Source of the DNA: Halodesulfovibrio aestuarii DSM 17919 = ATCC 29578
GTDB taxonomy: Bacteria; Desulfobacterota; Desulfovibrionia; Desulfovibrionales; Desulfovibrionaceae
Reading direction: 5' to 3'
DNA: 64,000 bases
NCBI RefSeq assembly: GCF_000384815.1
Contig: NZ_ARQF01000021.1
Location: 124,001 to 188,000 of the forward strand
This document shows, piece after piece, positions 17,445 to 27,289 of the stretch. Each line of letters begins with the position of its first letter. Position 1 is the stretch's first letter. Below the pieces are notes generated by a model. The model had not been told where the DNA came from and ran no database searches. It worked only from the letters and a program-made list of their open reading frames with translations. Position numbers and translations under genes: made by a program.

Positions 17445-19601
17445 GTGAAAATGAAAAAAAATATATTGTTGACTCTTTTGCTCGCAAGCATTTTGTCCGG
17501 TTGCAGCACTCCAAATCTGGTTCGCTCGAAAGCGCCTTCTGGATTGTCTATGGAAGCTGAAACAATGGGCAGGGCAAATCCCGGATACATTCAATGGCTT
17601 GAAAAGCAAGCGATGCTTACAACTTCAGGAAAATTATCAACGGTTGTTTCCGGTACAAATTTGTTTTGGCTAGGTCCGTATGAAAAGCCGCGTGTTGAGA
17701 TGATGCTTAACATTGCTCCTGTATGGTTGACCTTTGATGCCACCCGAACTCTCCCTGCAGGATCCAGTTCTGTCCTTTCTGCACTCCAAAGCGAGAGATA
17801 CCTGCGGACAATGCAGGACCTCGGCATACGGGGTATTCATATTAAATCCATGCGGGAAAGCGGGCTTATATGGGGAAGCCCTTCAAAACAACGTCAGCTC
17901 GGTGATGATACCGTGAGCTATCTATTTTCTAGAGGATTCGGTGACGAAAAAGGTTTTGATGCTTTTTTACAGAAAGCGAATAAGCAAGGGATGATAGTTG
18001 GTGATACCGTAGTCCCGTTTGCAACAGGACGCGGCGCTGACTACTTTTTGAGTGTCCGGGGGGTGGATACATACAAGGGATTATATTGTATGGTCGAGGT
18101 GCCGCGTGAGTTCTGGAAGAACCTTCCTGAAATAACTACACGTAGTCGTGCAGTTCTGGTGGACGATGTCTCGTTGCGCGCATTACGTAGTGCACGCATT
18201 CTGCCACCGCCTCTTGTGCGTGATTCTCTTGATCTCTCGTTAACTCCATTGAATTGGTATGCCACAGGAGTAGTACACGGGCTGGACGGAAACGGTCGTC
18301 GTTTTGTTTATCTTGGGTATGGCTCAGAAGCGCGTCCGATCTTAAACTGGAATGATCCTTCCAAGTCTGCACGTCGTCTTATTTCCGGTTCGCTTATTCA
18401 GGAGATCGGTATGCTTCATGCCGCAATGACAAGCGTGCATGTTTCCCCGTTGTATGGAGTAGAACCGACATATCCGAATGCCGATATATCCGGATTTGGT
18501 GTGGGTGATACTGCTGTGCAGGCAGCCAGAGAGATTGCGCAGGAAGTCCGGCGTTATGGTGGTTGGACATTCTTGCAGGACAACCTTCCGCTTCCGGATG
18601 TTAAAGCAGCAATGGAGCGTGGTGTTGATTTTACGGTGAACCATTCGTTTTCAACCGGGGCTCTATATGCCTATGCCACCGGCGACACGTCTATGCTCAC
18701 TCAAAGCCTCTATACTGTGCTGCAGATGGGGATTAATCAAAAAAGGTTTATTAACTGTATTCAGCCGGAACAGTATATAGACTTTTCACTCCCTTTTATG
18801 TTCAATCCTAATCAAAAACAGAACTCTGAAATCAGAAGCAAATACTTAGATAATATTCGAGAAAAACTCACTGCGACTGGCGGGGATGTTTTCTTTTCCG
18901 GTCGTAAACTTTATCTGACACCGGCAGCATATGTGGCAAATATTCAAGGCATCCGTGATTACCGGAACCTTACAGAAAAACAACGGCAAGCAATAAGCGA
19001 TGGTTTAACGTTACTTGGACATACTCAGGCAATGCAGCCGGGGATATTTATGCTCTCTGCTGATGAACTGCTGGGTGTATTTCCACTGCCGGCAGGGATA
19101 CTTGATTATACAACTGAAGAAGATGCCTTACGCCAGAATGTTTCCGGTGCGTATGATCTGACATCTCGCGGAGGGAATAATATTCTCACTGAGATAGGGC
19201 TTCCAAAGGCGCCGACTGCTTTTGATAACATCGACACAGAAGTACATATGGCAGAATCCTTTGTCGGTAATATGCGTCGGATTATTAAATTGCGTAATGC
19301 GTTAGGAATGCAGAACGCAACATTAATGCAGATTCCGAAGGTAAAGAATAAGGGCGTGTTGATTCAAGTTTTCCAGTTACCTTCAAACAATAGTCTGAGT
19401 GCTACAGCAGCAGTGAATGTCATTAATTTTGGAGATTCGCCAGCATCGGAAGAGTTCTCTTTATTAAAAACTTTGGCCAGTGGAAACGTCGGGCTTGAAG
19501 ATCTGCTGACTGGTGAAAACGTGAGCGCTGCACATAATGCTTTTTCTGTGTCAGTTCCACCGCGGACTGCACGAACTTATGTTGTTCGCAGTATAAAGTA
19601 A
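17445..19601 (+). CDS. Lipoprotein with a degenerate GH13 (alpha-amylase/trehalose-synthase-like) barrel
   Basis: 718-residue predicted lipoprotein: signal helix LLTLLLASILSGCS gives a lipobox cysteine near residue 22. The body resembles GH13 enzymes: RYLRTMQDLGIRGIHI matches the LxxLGVxxIxL helix-strand, GDEKGFDAFLQKANKQGMIVGDTVV matches the EEDF-AHxxGxxVxxDxV segment, and LGHTQAMQPGIFMLSADELLG matches the late barrel. The C-terminus looks like an amylase beta domain. Catalytic positions appear lost: no NH after DTVV, no R-x-D in the beta4 position (HVSPLYGVE), and NCIQPEQ where NHDE is expected. I chose GTG at 17445, six bases after GGAG; ATG at 17451 is possible. glgP lies nearby on the other strand. 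Function unknown. Confidence 0.65.
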   Translation: MKMKKNILLTLLLASILSGCSTPNLVRSKAPSGLSMEAETMGRANPGYIQWLEKQAMLTTSGKLSTVVSGTNLFWLGPYEKPRVEMMLNIAPVWLTFDATRTLPAGSSSVLSALQSERYLRTMQDLGIRGIHIKSMRESGLIWGSPSKQRQLGDDTVSYLFSRGFGDEKGFDAFLQKANKQGMIVGDTVVPFATGRGADYFLSVRGVDTYKGLYCMVEVPREFWKNLPEITTRSRAVLVDDVSLRALRSARILPPPLVRDSLDLSLTPLNWYATGVVHGLDGNGRRFVYLGYGSEARPILNWNDPSKSARRLISGSLIQEIGMLHAAMTSVHVSPLYGVEPTYPNADISGFGVGDTAVQAAREIAQEVRRYGGWTFLQDNLPLPDVKAAMERGVDFTVNHSFSTGALYAYATGDTSMLTQSLYTVLQMGINQKRFINCIQPEQYIDFSLPFMFNPNQKQNSEIRSKYLDNIREKLTATGGDVFFSGRKLYLTPAAYVANIQGIRDYRNLTEKQRQAISDGLTLLGHTQAMQPGIFMLSADELLGVFPLPAGILDYTTEEDALRQNVSGAYDLTSRGGNNILTEIGLPKAPTAFDNIDTEVHMAESFVGNMRRIIKLRNALGMQNATLMQIPKVKNKGVLIQVFQLPSNNSLSATAAVNVINFGDSPASEEFSLLKTLASGNVGLEDLLTGENVSAAHNAFSVSVPPRTARTYVVRSIK

Positions 19602-19715
19602 GAACGTTCAGTTATTGGAAAAGGGGCTTTTTGATAAGCATAATGGACTGTTGGCTGCTTATGTTTCATAGTTTCTTGATGTGACGCTAGCGCACTGCGA
19701 CTTTTATTTATTCAC

Positions 19716-19754
19716 AAAAAAAAATGTGATTCCCTAGGGAATCACATTTTTTTT
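19716..19754. terminator. Bidirectional terminator between GH13-like gene and trmFO
   Basis: Hairpin AATGTGATTCCC / GGGAATCACATT around TA, flanked by A and T runs of eight or nine. It sits directly before the trmFO stop codon on the minus strand, and 115 bases past the GH13-like stop. Confidence 0.92.
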
Positions 19755-19759
19755 GTTTG

Positions 19760-21109
19760 TTACAAACAGCAGTCTTCGAGTGTTTTTTTCTGTTCTTCAA
19801 ACCATGCTGTAAAGGCTTCGCGTGCACGCTGTGCGTAGAGTGCTTTGCGATCCTTTTTGCGGGCTTTGCGATTCAATGCCGGTGTGAGGCCGAATTGAAC
19901 ATTTGCAGGCTGGAAGTTTTTCTGCTCTGTGCGTAGGTGAGTAAGCAGACCACCGAGGCAGCTTTCTGCCGGAGGTTCTGCAAGCGGCAGTTGTTTCGCT
20001 TTTGCGGCTAGCAAGGTGCCAACCCACAGACCGCATGCCGCAGACTCTACATATCCTTCCACACCAGTAATCTGACCTGCAAGATAGATTTTGGGATGAG
20101 TTTTAAGTGCAAGTTCGTTGGTCAGAGTTTTGGGCGCATTCACATACGTGTTGCGGTGGACACTGCCGTAGCGGATAAATTCTGCATTTTCCAGACCCGG
20201 AATCATGCGGAAGATTCGATCCTGTTCTTTGTACTTGAGTTTTGTCTGGCAACCTACAAGGTTGAACATGGACTTGTTCAAGTTTTCAGTACGTAATTGA
20301 ACCAACGCAAAAGGACGTTCGCCTGTGCGCGGGTCTGTAAAACCTACCGGTTTGAAAGAACCGAAAGCAAGAGTCATTTCGCCGCGTTCTGCAAGCGCTT
20401 CAATCGGCATGCAGCCTTCAAAATGTATTTCTTTTTCGAAATCTTTTGTCGGGGCTTTTTCGCCTGCAATAAGTGCTTCGCGAAGCGCATGATACTCTTC
20501 TTCGTTTAATGCGCAGTTGAGATAGTCATCATCATCCGGATTGTAGCGGGAACCCCAGAAGGCAATATCCATATTAATGGAATCCGCTGCGATGATTGGA
20601 GCAATTGCATCATAGAAGTACAGATGTGTTGCATCAACGGCTTTTGCAAGGGATTCACTGAGTGCGTCACTGGCCAGTGGCCCTGCAGCAAGGACAACTG
20701 CATCGAAATCTGCAAGTTCTTCAGCTTCAAGGGATGTAATTTCTTTATGTACGAGGGTGATATTTTCATCCTCGTTGATTGCTTTGGTGATGTAGTCACT
20801 AAACAGTTCACGGTTTACAGCCAACGCTTTACCGGCAGGAACATGCGTAGCTTCTGCTGCTTCGAGCACAAGGCTGTCGAGTTCACGCATCTCCTGTTTC
20901 AGAACGCCTACAGCAGCGTCTGGCTGGTCGGAGCGGAAGGAGTTGGAACAAACAAGTTCTGCAAGTCCTTCATAGCTATGTGCAGGAGAGTATTTCTCCG
21001 GTTTCATTTCAAATATAGTAACAGCGACTCCGGCTCGGGAAAGCTTGCGGGCACATTCACAGCCGGCAAGACCACCGCCGATAATAGCAATATTGGATAG
21101 TTCTGACAC
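19760..21109 (-). CDS. trmFO: Folate-dependent tRNA m5U54 methyltransferase TrmFO
   Basis: 449-residue flavoprotein making ribothymidine at position 54 of tRNA with methylenetetrahydrofolate as carbon donor. N-terminal FAD motif IGGGLAGCECA, the conserved cysteine region AELVCSNSFRSD, and the C-terminal ITGVEGYVESAACG are characteristic. AGGAG precedes the ATG at 21109. It follows glgP by 147 bases, separated by a terminator, so it is likely its own unit. Confidence 0.96.
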   Translation of the reverse strand: MSELSNIAIIGGGLAGCECARKLSRAGVAVTIFEMKPEKYSPAHSYEGLAELVCSNSFRSDQPDAAVGVLKQEMRELDSLVLEAAEATHVPAGKALAVNRELFSDYITKAINEDENITLVHKEITSLEAEELADFDAVVLAAGPLASDALSESLAKAVDATHLYFYDAIAPIIAADSINMDIAFWGSRYNPDDDDYLNCALNEEEYHALREALIAGEKAPTKDFEKEIHFEGCMPIEALAERGEMTLAFGSFKPVGFTDPRTGERPFALVQLRTENLNKSMFNLVGCQTKLKYKEQDRIFRMIPGLENAEFIRYGSVHRNTYVNAPKTLTNELALKTHPKIYLAGQITGVEGYVESAACGLWVGTLLAAKAKQLPLAEPPAESCLGGLLTHLRTEQKNFQPANVQFGLTPALNRKARKKDRKALYAQRAREAFTAWFEEQKKTLEDCCL

Positions 21110-21171
21110 AGAAGCCTCCTATGGGAATGTGCGTCAAATAGACCATTGGCTTCACTTTAGCAACTGTTTTA

Positions 21172-21207
21172 GAAAGGGCGAAAGTGCTGTGCATGCACCT
21201 TCGCCCC
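21172..21207 (-). terminator. Terminator of glgP
   Basis: On the minus strand, arms GGGCGAAGGTGC and GCACTTTCGCCC enclose ATGCACA-type loop bases and are followed by TTTCT. It lies 50 bases after the glgP stop. Confidence 0.7.
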
Positions 21208-21256
21208 TATATATAATGTTATGATTACGTTCTTCCGCAGTGTGATATGTCGAATG

Positions 21257-23836
21257 TCAGGATGTTTCCTGTGGAACTGCCCAGCGAATTAATCCCAATG
21301 ACCGAGGGTCAATGAGTAGCGGGTTTGTCGGGATAATACGGATTGTATAACCGAACCTGCCGGGTTTTGTCGGTGAGACTTTCCCTTCAAAATGTTGCCA
21401 GCCTTCAGGGTCAGTGTCGCCTATCGGAGTAAGCTTACGGATGTTACGGGAGGCAAATTCTCCGTTCTGTTGTACTTGTCCAAAGTAAGCTTCGGTAGAA
21501 ATGCTGTCACAAGGAATGCCGTTAAGTTTAACATCAACACTTATACGGATGGATTCTCCTACAAAGGTTTCATCCATAATTTCTATGTTGGCGTTGCGCA
21601 AATCAATACCACCCCATTTCGTCATGATATCATTACGCCATTCTGCAAGTTCCCGTGCCGGCTGGAAATCATATCGGGCCAAGTTATTGTAGTTGTCGTA
21701 TGCCGGTTTGTAGGCTTTACGGACGTAGTCCATGACCATGCGGTGTGAGTTGAACTCAGGTCCCAGTGTGGTGAGTGCTTTTTTCATGCGGTGAATCCAC
21801 TGTCGGGGAAGACCACCGCGTCCACGATCGTAAAATTCAGGAATAATTTCAAATTCAAGTACATTGAAGAGCGTGCGGAGCTCAACATAGTCCTGATAGT
21901 CAGGATCGGAATACTCTTCGCCTTTGCCGATAGCCCATCCAATACTGTTGTCCGGTATAAATGCTTCGTCCCACCAGCCGTCAAGAGTACTGAAGGTGAG
22001 TACGCCGTTGAAAATTGCCTTCATTCCGCTGGTTCCACATGCTTCATAAGGTCTTCGTGGTGTGTTGAGCCATATGTCACAGCCTCCCAGCATATATTTG
22101 GCGATATCTATGTCATAGTCTTCCAAAAAGACCATGTGGAAGCGGTAGTCTAAGCTACGACAGGTGGATACGACTTCTTTTATGTATTTTTTGCCTTCGC
22201 TGTCCGCGGGATGCGCTTTACCTGCAAAAACGAACTGAATAGGTCGATCGACATCTTTAAACAAACGAAGCAGTCTGTCCTTTTCACGCATTATAAGGTT
22301 TGCGCGTTTGTAGGTTGCAAAGCGTCTGGCGAAGCCTATTGTAAGTGCTTGCGGGTTCAGGATTTCGTCTGCATTTTGAATGTCCTGTTTACGTGCACCG
22401 TACGCCTGTAGTTGCTTGCGAAGACGATGACGGGCAAAGTCTACAAGGCGTGCGCGAAGCCGCTCATGAGTACGCCATAATTCAGCATCGGAAATGTTGG
22501 CTGCGCGGCTCCATATTGTCTTACAATCCGGATCTTCCCGCCAGTTTGTTCCTAAATATCTATCATAAACTTCGCGCATATCATCAGCCGTCCATGTTGG
22601 GGCATGGATACCGTTTGTAAGCGCAGAAATCGGAATGTCATCATGCGGGTAGAGCGGCCAGAGTGATTTCCACATTTTTCGGGAAACGTGTTTATGTAGT
22701 TTGGATACTCCGTTGTTGAAACGGGACAGCTTGAGAGCAAGGACGGTCATGCAGAATTCTTCCTGATCATCGAACGGATTTTCGCGTCCGAAGGAAAGAA
22801 AAACTTTGAAGGCCAATCCCAAATCGCGCGCGTATTCTCTGAAATACTTCTCCATAAGTTCCGGGCTGAACCTGTCGTTTCCCGCAGGAACAGGTGTATG
22901 TGTTGTGAAGATAGAACTTGAAGCAACTATTTCTGATGCCGATTCAAAGGAAAGTCCTTTCTGCATATATGAGCGGATACGTTCAACGCCGGCAAAGGCA
23001 GAATGTCCTTCGTTCATATGGATTACTTTAGGATGATAGCCGCAGACTTCGAGCACTTTCATGCCGCCGATTCCGAGCAGGATTTCCTGCCAAAGACGCA
23101 TCTCTTTATCACCACCATACAGGCTTGCGGTTATGGCGCGATGCTCGGGCCGGTTCTCAGCCATTTCGGTATCCATCAGTAACAGAGTAATGCGGCCAAC
23201 TTGTGCTTTCCATATTTGTGCTCGAAGTTTTCGCCGGCCAAGGGGAATAGCAATCTGTATCTGTTTGCCGTTTTCATCTTCCATAGGAAGAATTGGAATC
23301 TGATTGAAGTCGAGGTCTGGATAGGATTCCTGTTGCCAACCGTCCGGTGTGAGGTACTGGTGATAGTAGCCGTGTTTGTAAAGCAGACCGACGCCTACCA
23401 ATGGAATATTTAAATCTGACGCAGACTTAAGATGATCGCCCGCAAGAATTCCTAACCCGCCAGAGTAAATTGGCATACAGCTGGCTATACCGAATTCGAA
23501 ACTGAAATATGCAACTACAGGATTCTCCGGTGATGCCTCCTCAATGATAGGTGATGGCCGTTCTTCAAAATATTCTTTGAGCGTATCGACTGTAATCTTG
23601 AGTTGCGATTGGAAAAATGGGTCGCTCGCAACTGTTTTTAAACGCTGCGGGTCTACCTGCTGAAGGAACAGTAGCGGGTTATGACTTGTTGTAGCCCATA
23701 ATTGCTGGTCTATCTGTTTAAAGACATTGTCGGTATGCCCACACCATGTGAAACGGAAGTTATAGGCGAGTTTCCATAATTCTTCCAAACCTTCTGGCAG
23801 CTTTGGAATTACGTTGAATATTTTTAACGGCTGCAT
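21257..23836 (-). CDS. glgP: Alpha-glucan phosphorylase (GlgP/MalP type with DUF3417 N-terminus)
   Basis: 859-residue PLP enzyme that phosphorolyses glycogen/maltodextrin to glucose-1-phosphate. The N-terminal LPEGLEELWKLAYNFRFTW is the DUF3417 region of the short alpha-glucan phosphorylases; YSGGLGILAGDHLKSASD and the PLP-lysine segment ACGTSGMKAIFNGVLTFS (near residue 610) are clear. GGAG lies seven bases before the ATG at 23836. The open frame extends 11 codons upstream without support. Sulfate reducers of this family commonly store polyglucose, so a glycogen-using role is expected; partner synthesis genes are not in the window. Confidence 0.95.
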   Translation of the reverse strand: MQPLKIFNVIPKLPEGLEELWKLAYNFRFTWCGHTDNVFKQIDQQLWATTSHNPLLFLQQVDPQRLKTVASDPFFQSQLKITVDTLKEYFEERPSPIIEEASPENPVVAYFSFEFGIASCMPIYSGGLGILAGDHLKSASDLNIPLVGVGLLYKHGYYHQYLTPDGWQQESYPDLDFNQIPILPMEDENGKQIQIAIPLGRRKLRAQIWKAQVGRITLLLMDTEMAENRPEHRAITASLYGGDKEMRLWQEILLGIGGMKVLEVCGYHPKVIHMNEGHSAFAGVERIRSYMQKGLSFESASEIVASSSIFTTHTPVPAGNDRFSPELMEKYFREYARDLGLAFKVFLSFGRENPFDDQEEFCMTVLALKLSRFNNGVSKLHKHVSRKMWKSLWPLYPHDDIPISALTNGIHAPTWTADDMREVYDRYLGTNWREDPDCKTIWSRAANISDAELWRTHERLRARLVDFARHRLRKQLQAYGARKQDIQNADEILNPQALTIGFARRFATYKRANLIMREKDRLLRLFKDVDRPIQFVFAGKAHPADSEGKKYIKEVVSTCRSLDYRFHMVFLEDYDIDIAKYMLGGCDIWLNTPRRPYEACGTSGMKAIFNGVLTFSTLDGWWDEAFIPDNSIGWAIGKGEEYSDPDYQDYVELRTLFNVLEFEIIPEFYDRGRGGLPRQWIHRMKKALTTLGPEFNSHRMVMDYVRKAYKPAYDNYNNLARYDFQPARELAEWRNDIMTKWGGIDLRNANIEIMDETFVGESIRISVDVKLNGIPCDSISTEAYFGQVQQNGEFASRNIRKLTPIGDTDPEGWQHFEGKVSPTKPGRFGYTIRIIPTNPLLIDPRSLGLIRWAVPQETS

Positions 23837-24102
23837 GCTGTTTCTCCTGCGTACAATTAGAGCATTCAAACCTTGTTATGCCATAGAGTTGCTTTTTTCG
23901 CAGCGTTTTTGATGATTAATCAAAGTGTATCAGTAACGGTTGTAGGGCTAATTAGCTGGACTTTTTTTATTTACTGCTAATATCATCTGTACTTATACCG
24001 TGAATGATGGAAACGTATCTTCGTTTCTTTACTCTCTGGCTTGTCTGGAATATTGGTTATGTTTGTTTGAACAAATACCCGAAAAGTTTTCTGGAGTTAT
24101 CC

Positions 24103-24621
24103 GTGAGTGATCAGGAATCGTTACAGAATACAATGAGTTTGCAGTTGAACGTTCGTTTTTTACGTAATTCAGCTGCTGAATTATATGGTTCTGGTGTTGA
24201 TATAAACGGCGCGTGTGGTCTGGCATATGCGACCCCGTGTTCTGCGGGCCTCGATTTGCGAGCCTGCTTTGAGGAAGAAGAAATTATGATTCCTGCCGGT
24301 GGTCGTTATGCTATCCCTGCCGGTATTGCCATTGACCCGCAGTGCAACACCGTGGCTGGATTTATTTATTCCCGCAGCGGTCTAGGTACAAAAAAAGGGT
24401 TAACCGTTAGTCAGGGTGTCGGAGTTGTTGATCCTGATTATCGTGGCGAAATTTTTATTTCTTTATTGAATACTTCCGGAGAAGATCGTGTGATTGCACG
24501 TGGTGAACGTGTCGCGCAGTTGGTTTTTCAGCCATTTTTCCGTGCTCAGATCTCCGTAGTGGATTCACTGGAGGACACTGAGCGTGGAGAAGGTGGTTTC
24601 GGACATACCGGAACTATGTAA
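24103..24621 (+). CDS. dut: Deoxyuridine 5'-triphosphate nucleotidohydrolase
   Basis: Trimeric dUTPase that hydrolyses dUTP to dUMP. All five motifs are visible: SAGLDLRAC, RSGLGTKKGLT, GVVDPDYRGEI, RGERVAQLVF and the C-terminal RGEGGFGHTG. I chose the GTG at 24103 because GGAG lies six bases upstream; an ATG at 24134 lacks a ribosome site. With this start the protein has 172 residues, about 15-20 more than usual at the N-terminus. argD follows after 45 bases and is probably cotranscribed. Confidence 0.93.
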   Translation: MSDQESLQNTMSLQLNVRFLRNSAAELYGSGVDINGACGLAYATPCSAGLDLRACFEEEEIMIPAGGRYAIPAGIAIDPQCNTVAGFIYSRSGLGTKKGLTVSQGVGVVDPDYRGEIFISLLNTSGEDRVIARGERVAQLVFQPFFRAQISVVDSLEDTERGEGGFGHTGTM

Positions 24622-24666
24622 CACAACTTTATAACCCGCAGTGAGCGGTAAAAAGCGGATGATAGA

Positions 24667-25866
24667 ATGAGTACTAGTTTTGATGCGTTGAAACATCGTG
24701 AAGAAAAGCTTTTATGCCGCACCTACGGGCGTTATCCACTTGCTATTAAGCGAGGCGAAGGCGCTCGTTTGTATGATTTCGATGGCAAAGAGTATATTGA
24801 CCTGTTAGCCGGAATTGCCGTGACCAATGTAGGCCATTGTCGACCGGAACTGGCAGATGTGATGGCGGAGCAGGCTCGAAAGCTCGTACACGTGAGCAAC
24901 CTGTTTTATCAGGAAGAGCAGCTTGAACTTGCAGAAAAAATTCTTGCAACATGTCATTTAGATAAAGCATTTTTCTGTAACTCCGGTGCGGAAGCGAACG
25001 AAGCCGCAATCAAAATTTGCCGACGATATACACAGCGGGTTAAAGGGCGTGATGCAGGTGAGATAATTACTTTTACCGGTGCGTTTCATGGTAGAACTCT
25101 CGCAACGGTAGCGGCAACTGGACAGGAAAAATTTGCTGATGGATTTGCTCCAATCCCTCAAGGCTTTAAGCAAGTTGCCTGGGGTGATCTGGAAGCGTTT
25201 GAAGAAGCCATCACTGACTCTACCGCTGGCGTTCTTGTTGAAGTTGTTCAGGGCGAGGGCGGAGTTCGGCCAATGACTGCCGAGTTTGCAAAAGGTGTTG
25301 AACGCATTTGCCGTGAGAAGGGTATTCTTTTTATGGTGGATGAGATTCAGACAGGGCTGTGCCGTACGGGTAAGTTCTGGGCGCATCAGCTGTTTGGACT
25401 CAAGCCGGATGTAATGAGTTGCGCAAAGGCGTTAGCCAATGGCCTTCCAATGGGCGCAATGCTGTGTACAGATGAAGTTGCAAAGGGGTTTGAACTGGGA
25501 AGCCATGCAACAACGTTTGGTGCCGGTGCCGTTCTCTCTGCTGTTGCGGCAAAAGTTATTGATATTATGGTGGACGAGAAACTTGCAGAGCGCGCTCATG
25601 AGCTTGGAGAATATGCCATGAACGCGTTTCGTGAGATAGGTAAGCGCCATCCGGGTACTATTGATGAAGTGCGCGGGTATGGTCTTATGATAGGTATTGT
25701 CCTTGCTGAAGATGGTAAGGCAATATGGGAAGCACTTATTGAAAAAGGCTTCATTTTAAACCTTACACAAGGAACTGTTTTGCGCCTTGTGCCACCACTG
25801 GTAATTTCTAAAGAAGATATTGATGTTTTTGCCGAAGTTTTAGAAGAGCTTCTCTCTCAAAAATAA
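24667..25866 (+). CDS. argD: Acetylornithine aminotransferase
   Basis: 399-residue class III PLP aminotransferase of arginine (and possibly lysine) synthesis. Motifs: FCNSGAEANEAAIK, the GAFHGRTLAT region, the Asp of VDEIQTGLCRTGK, and the PLP lysine in SCAKALANGLPMGAM. Length is normal. It follows dut closely and ends in a strong terminator. The dut-argD pairing has no metabolic logic but is a plausible shared transcript. A role on other omega-amino acids cannot be excluded. Confidence 0.92.
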   Translation: MSTSFDALKHREEKLLCRTYGRYPLAIKRGEGARLYDFDGKEYIDLLAGIAVTNVGHCRPELADVMAEQARKLVHVSNLFYQEEQLELAEKILATCHLDKAFFCNSGAEANEAAIKICRRYTQRVKGRDAGEIITFTGAFHGRTLATVAATGQEKFADGFAPIPQGFKQVAWGDLEAFEEAITDSTAGVLVEVVQGEGGVRPMTAEFAKGVERICREKGILFMVDEIQTGLCRTGKFWAHQLFGLKPDVMSCAKALANGLPMGAMLCTDEVAKGFELGSHATTFGAGAVLSAVAAKVIDIMVDEKLAERAHELGEYAMNAFREIGKRHPGTIDEVRGYGLMIGIVLAEDGKAIWEALIEKGFILNLTQGTVLRLVPPLVISKEDIDVFAEVLEELLSQK

Positions 25867-25892
25867 CAGCAATACCTTTTTTCCATTACTGC

Positions 25893-25928
25893 AAATCCCT
25901 GTCTTGATAGAGACAGGGATTTTTTTTT
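25893..25928 (+). terminator. Terminator of dut-argD
   Basis: Hairpin with arms AAATCCCTGTCT and AGACAGGGATTT around TGATAG-type loop bases, followed by a run of T residues. Confidence 0.93.
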
Positions 25929-26503
25929 GATTCTTTATATTTTTTTTTGGAAGGAAAATTTGTAACAGTCCAATTTGTATGAATTGTTGTGTTGTTGCCG
26001 CAATTGTCGACAAATTTGTTGTTGATAACTTGCTAAAATAGCACGTCTGTTTTGAAAAACAAGGATAAAATAACAAATTTGTAAAACTAGCAAGCAGTGC
26101 TGTTTTGGGATGTATTTTGTCTTTAGCTGGTATTGTAAGAAAGGAGAAATCTTTTGAATAATCAGGAGAAGAAAGCTTTATACACTTTTTCATACAACAT
26201 GTTATAATACAAAAGAAATAGTTATAATGATTGTGTAAGCAGATAGCTTAAAAAATAAAGTTTTTTACAAGAAACTTAGGTGAGTTGACAAAAAATAAAA
26301 TACTCATGTAATAAGATTGGGAGGTTAGGAAGAGTTGCGTTCAAGGGGGAATTGGGTGTTATTTTTGTGAATTTTCCAGAATAGTACCCAATATTGTCCG
26401 CATCATAAAAAATCCTTCTTCTTTTAAACGTCTTCTCCTTCTTTTTATAAATAACAAAAATGGAAACAGAGCACTTTTGTGTTCGATATAGGATGTATTC
26501 ATC
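25929..26503. other. Long AT-rich leader/promoter region of the amino acid ABC operon
   Basis: No gene seen in 575 bases. Contains a good promoter at 26285-26314 and, between it and the ATPase gene, a 7-base inverted repeat ATTGGGT / ACCCAAT about 30 bases apart, plus two similar pyrimidine-rich segments (CCTTCTTCTTTTAAACG and CTTCTCCTTCTTTTTA). A TATAAT at 26203-26208 has no good -35. The long leader could be regulatory; no known riboswitch is recognised. Confidence 0.5.
26285..26314 (+). promoter_or_regulatory. Putative sigma-70 promoter for the amino acid ABC operon
   Basis: TTGACA (26285-26290), 18-base spacer, TAATAA (26309-26314). It would produce a leader of about 185 bases before the ATPase gene. 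Confidence 0.5.
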
Positions 26504-27232
26504 ATGGCGATGATTGAAATTAAAGATATCAACAAATGGTATGGCGACTTCCACGTACTTAAAAACGTGAGTGAAAAAGTTGAACAGGGTGAGGTGCTTG
26601 TTATTTGTGGCCCTTCAGGATCTGGTAAATCAACTTTTATTCGTTGTATCAACCGCCTTGAAGAAATCCAGAAAGGCGAGATTTTGCTTGAAGGACATTC
26701 TATCCATGCAGATGATGTTAACGTAAACGATTTGCGTACTGAAGTGGGTATGGTTTTTCAGCAGTTCAACCTGTATCCGCACCTGAGCGTTCTTGAAAAC
26801 GTAACACTTGCACCGATTAAAGTTCGCAAGATGCCTAAAGGACAGGCTGAAGAACTTGCTATGAAATTGCTTGAGCGTGTCGGAATTCACGATCAGGCAA
26901 GCAAATTTCCTATTGAATTATCAGGTGGTCAGCAGCAGCGTGTAGCAATTGCCCGCGCACTTGCCATGAAACCTAAAGTCATGCTGTTTGACGAGCCTAC
27001 TTCTGCTCTTGATCCTGAAATGATCAACGAAGTGCTTAACGCTATGAAAGACCTTGCGCGTGAAGGAATGACGATGCTCTGCGTAACTCATGAAATGGGC
27101 TTTGCCCGTGAAGTTGCTGATCGAGTAATCTTTATGGATGCCGGTGAGATTGTGGAAGAAGGGACGCCGGAACATTTCTTCAGAAATCCGCAGCATGAGC
27201 GAACAAAGGCTTTCCTGAAGGAAATCCTCTAG
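26504..27232 (+). CDS. Polar amino acid ABC transporter ATPase (GlnQ-like)
   Basis: 242-residue ATPase of the polar amino acid uptake family. Walker [11 protein letters not shown]-loop [10 protein letters not shown], signature LSGGQQQR, Walker [13 protein letters not shown] and the switch histidine in [13 protein letters not shown] are intact. AGGATG lies about ten bases before the ATG. First gene of the four-gene transport operon (ATPase, binding protein, two permeases), followed by prmA. Specificity (glutamine, glutamate or similar) is not decided by the sequence. Confidence 0.95.
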   Translation: MAMIEIKDINKWYGDFHVLKNVSEKVEQGEVLVICGPSGSGKSTFIRCINRLEEIQKGEILLEGHSIHADDVNVNDLRTEVGMVFQQFNLYPHLSVLENVTLAPIKVRKMPKGQAEELAMKLLERVGIHDQASKFPIELSGGQQQRVAIARALAMKPKVMLFDEPTSALDPEMINEVLNAMKDLAREGMTMLCVTHEMGFAREVADRVIFMDAGEIVEEGTPEHFFRNPQHERTKAFLKEIL

Positions 27233-27289
27233 AATAATACGAGTTTGTGATTTTTACAAATTCTGGACCAGCTAAATAGGAGTAAGTAT

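Noticed and set aside
26100-26280. NtrC-type (sigma-54) promoter for the amino acid ABC operon
   Set aside because: No TGGCAC-N5-TTGCA element was found in the leader region.
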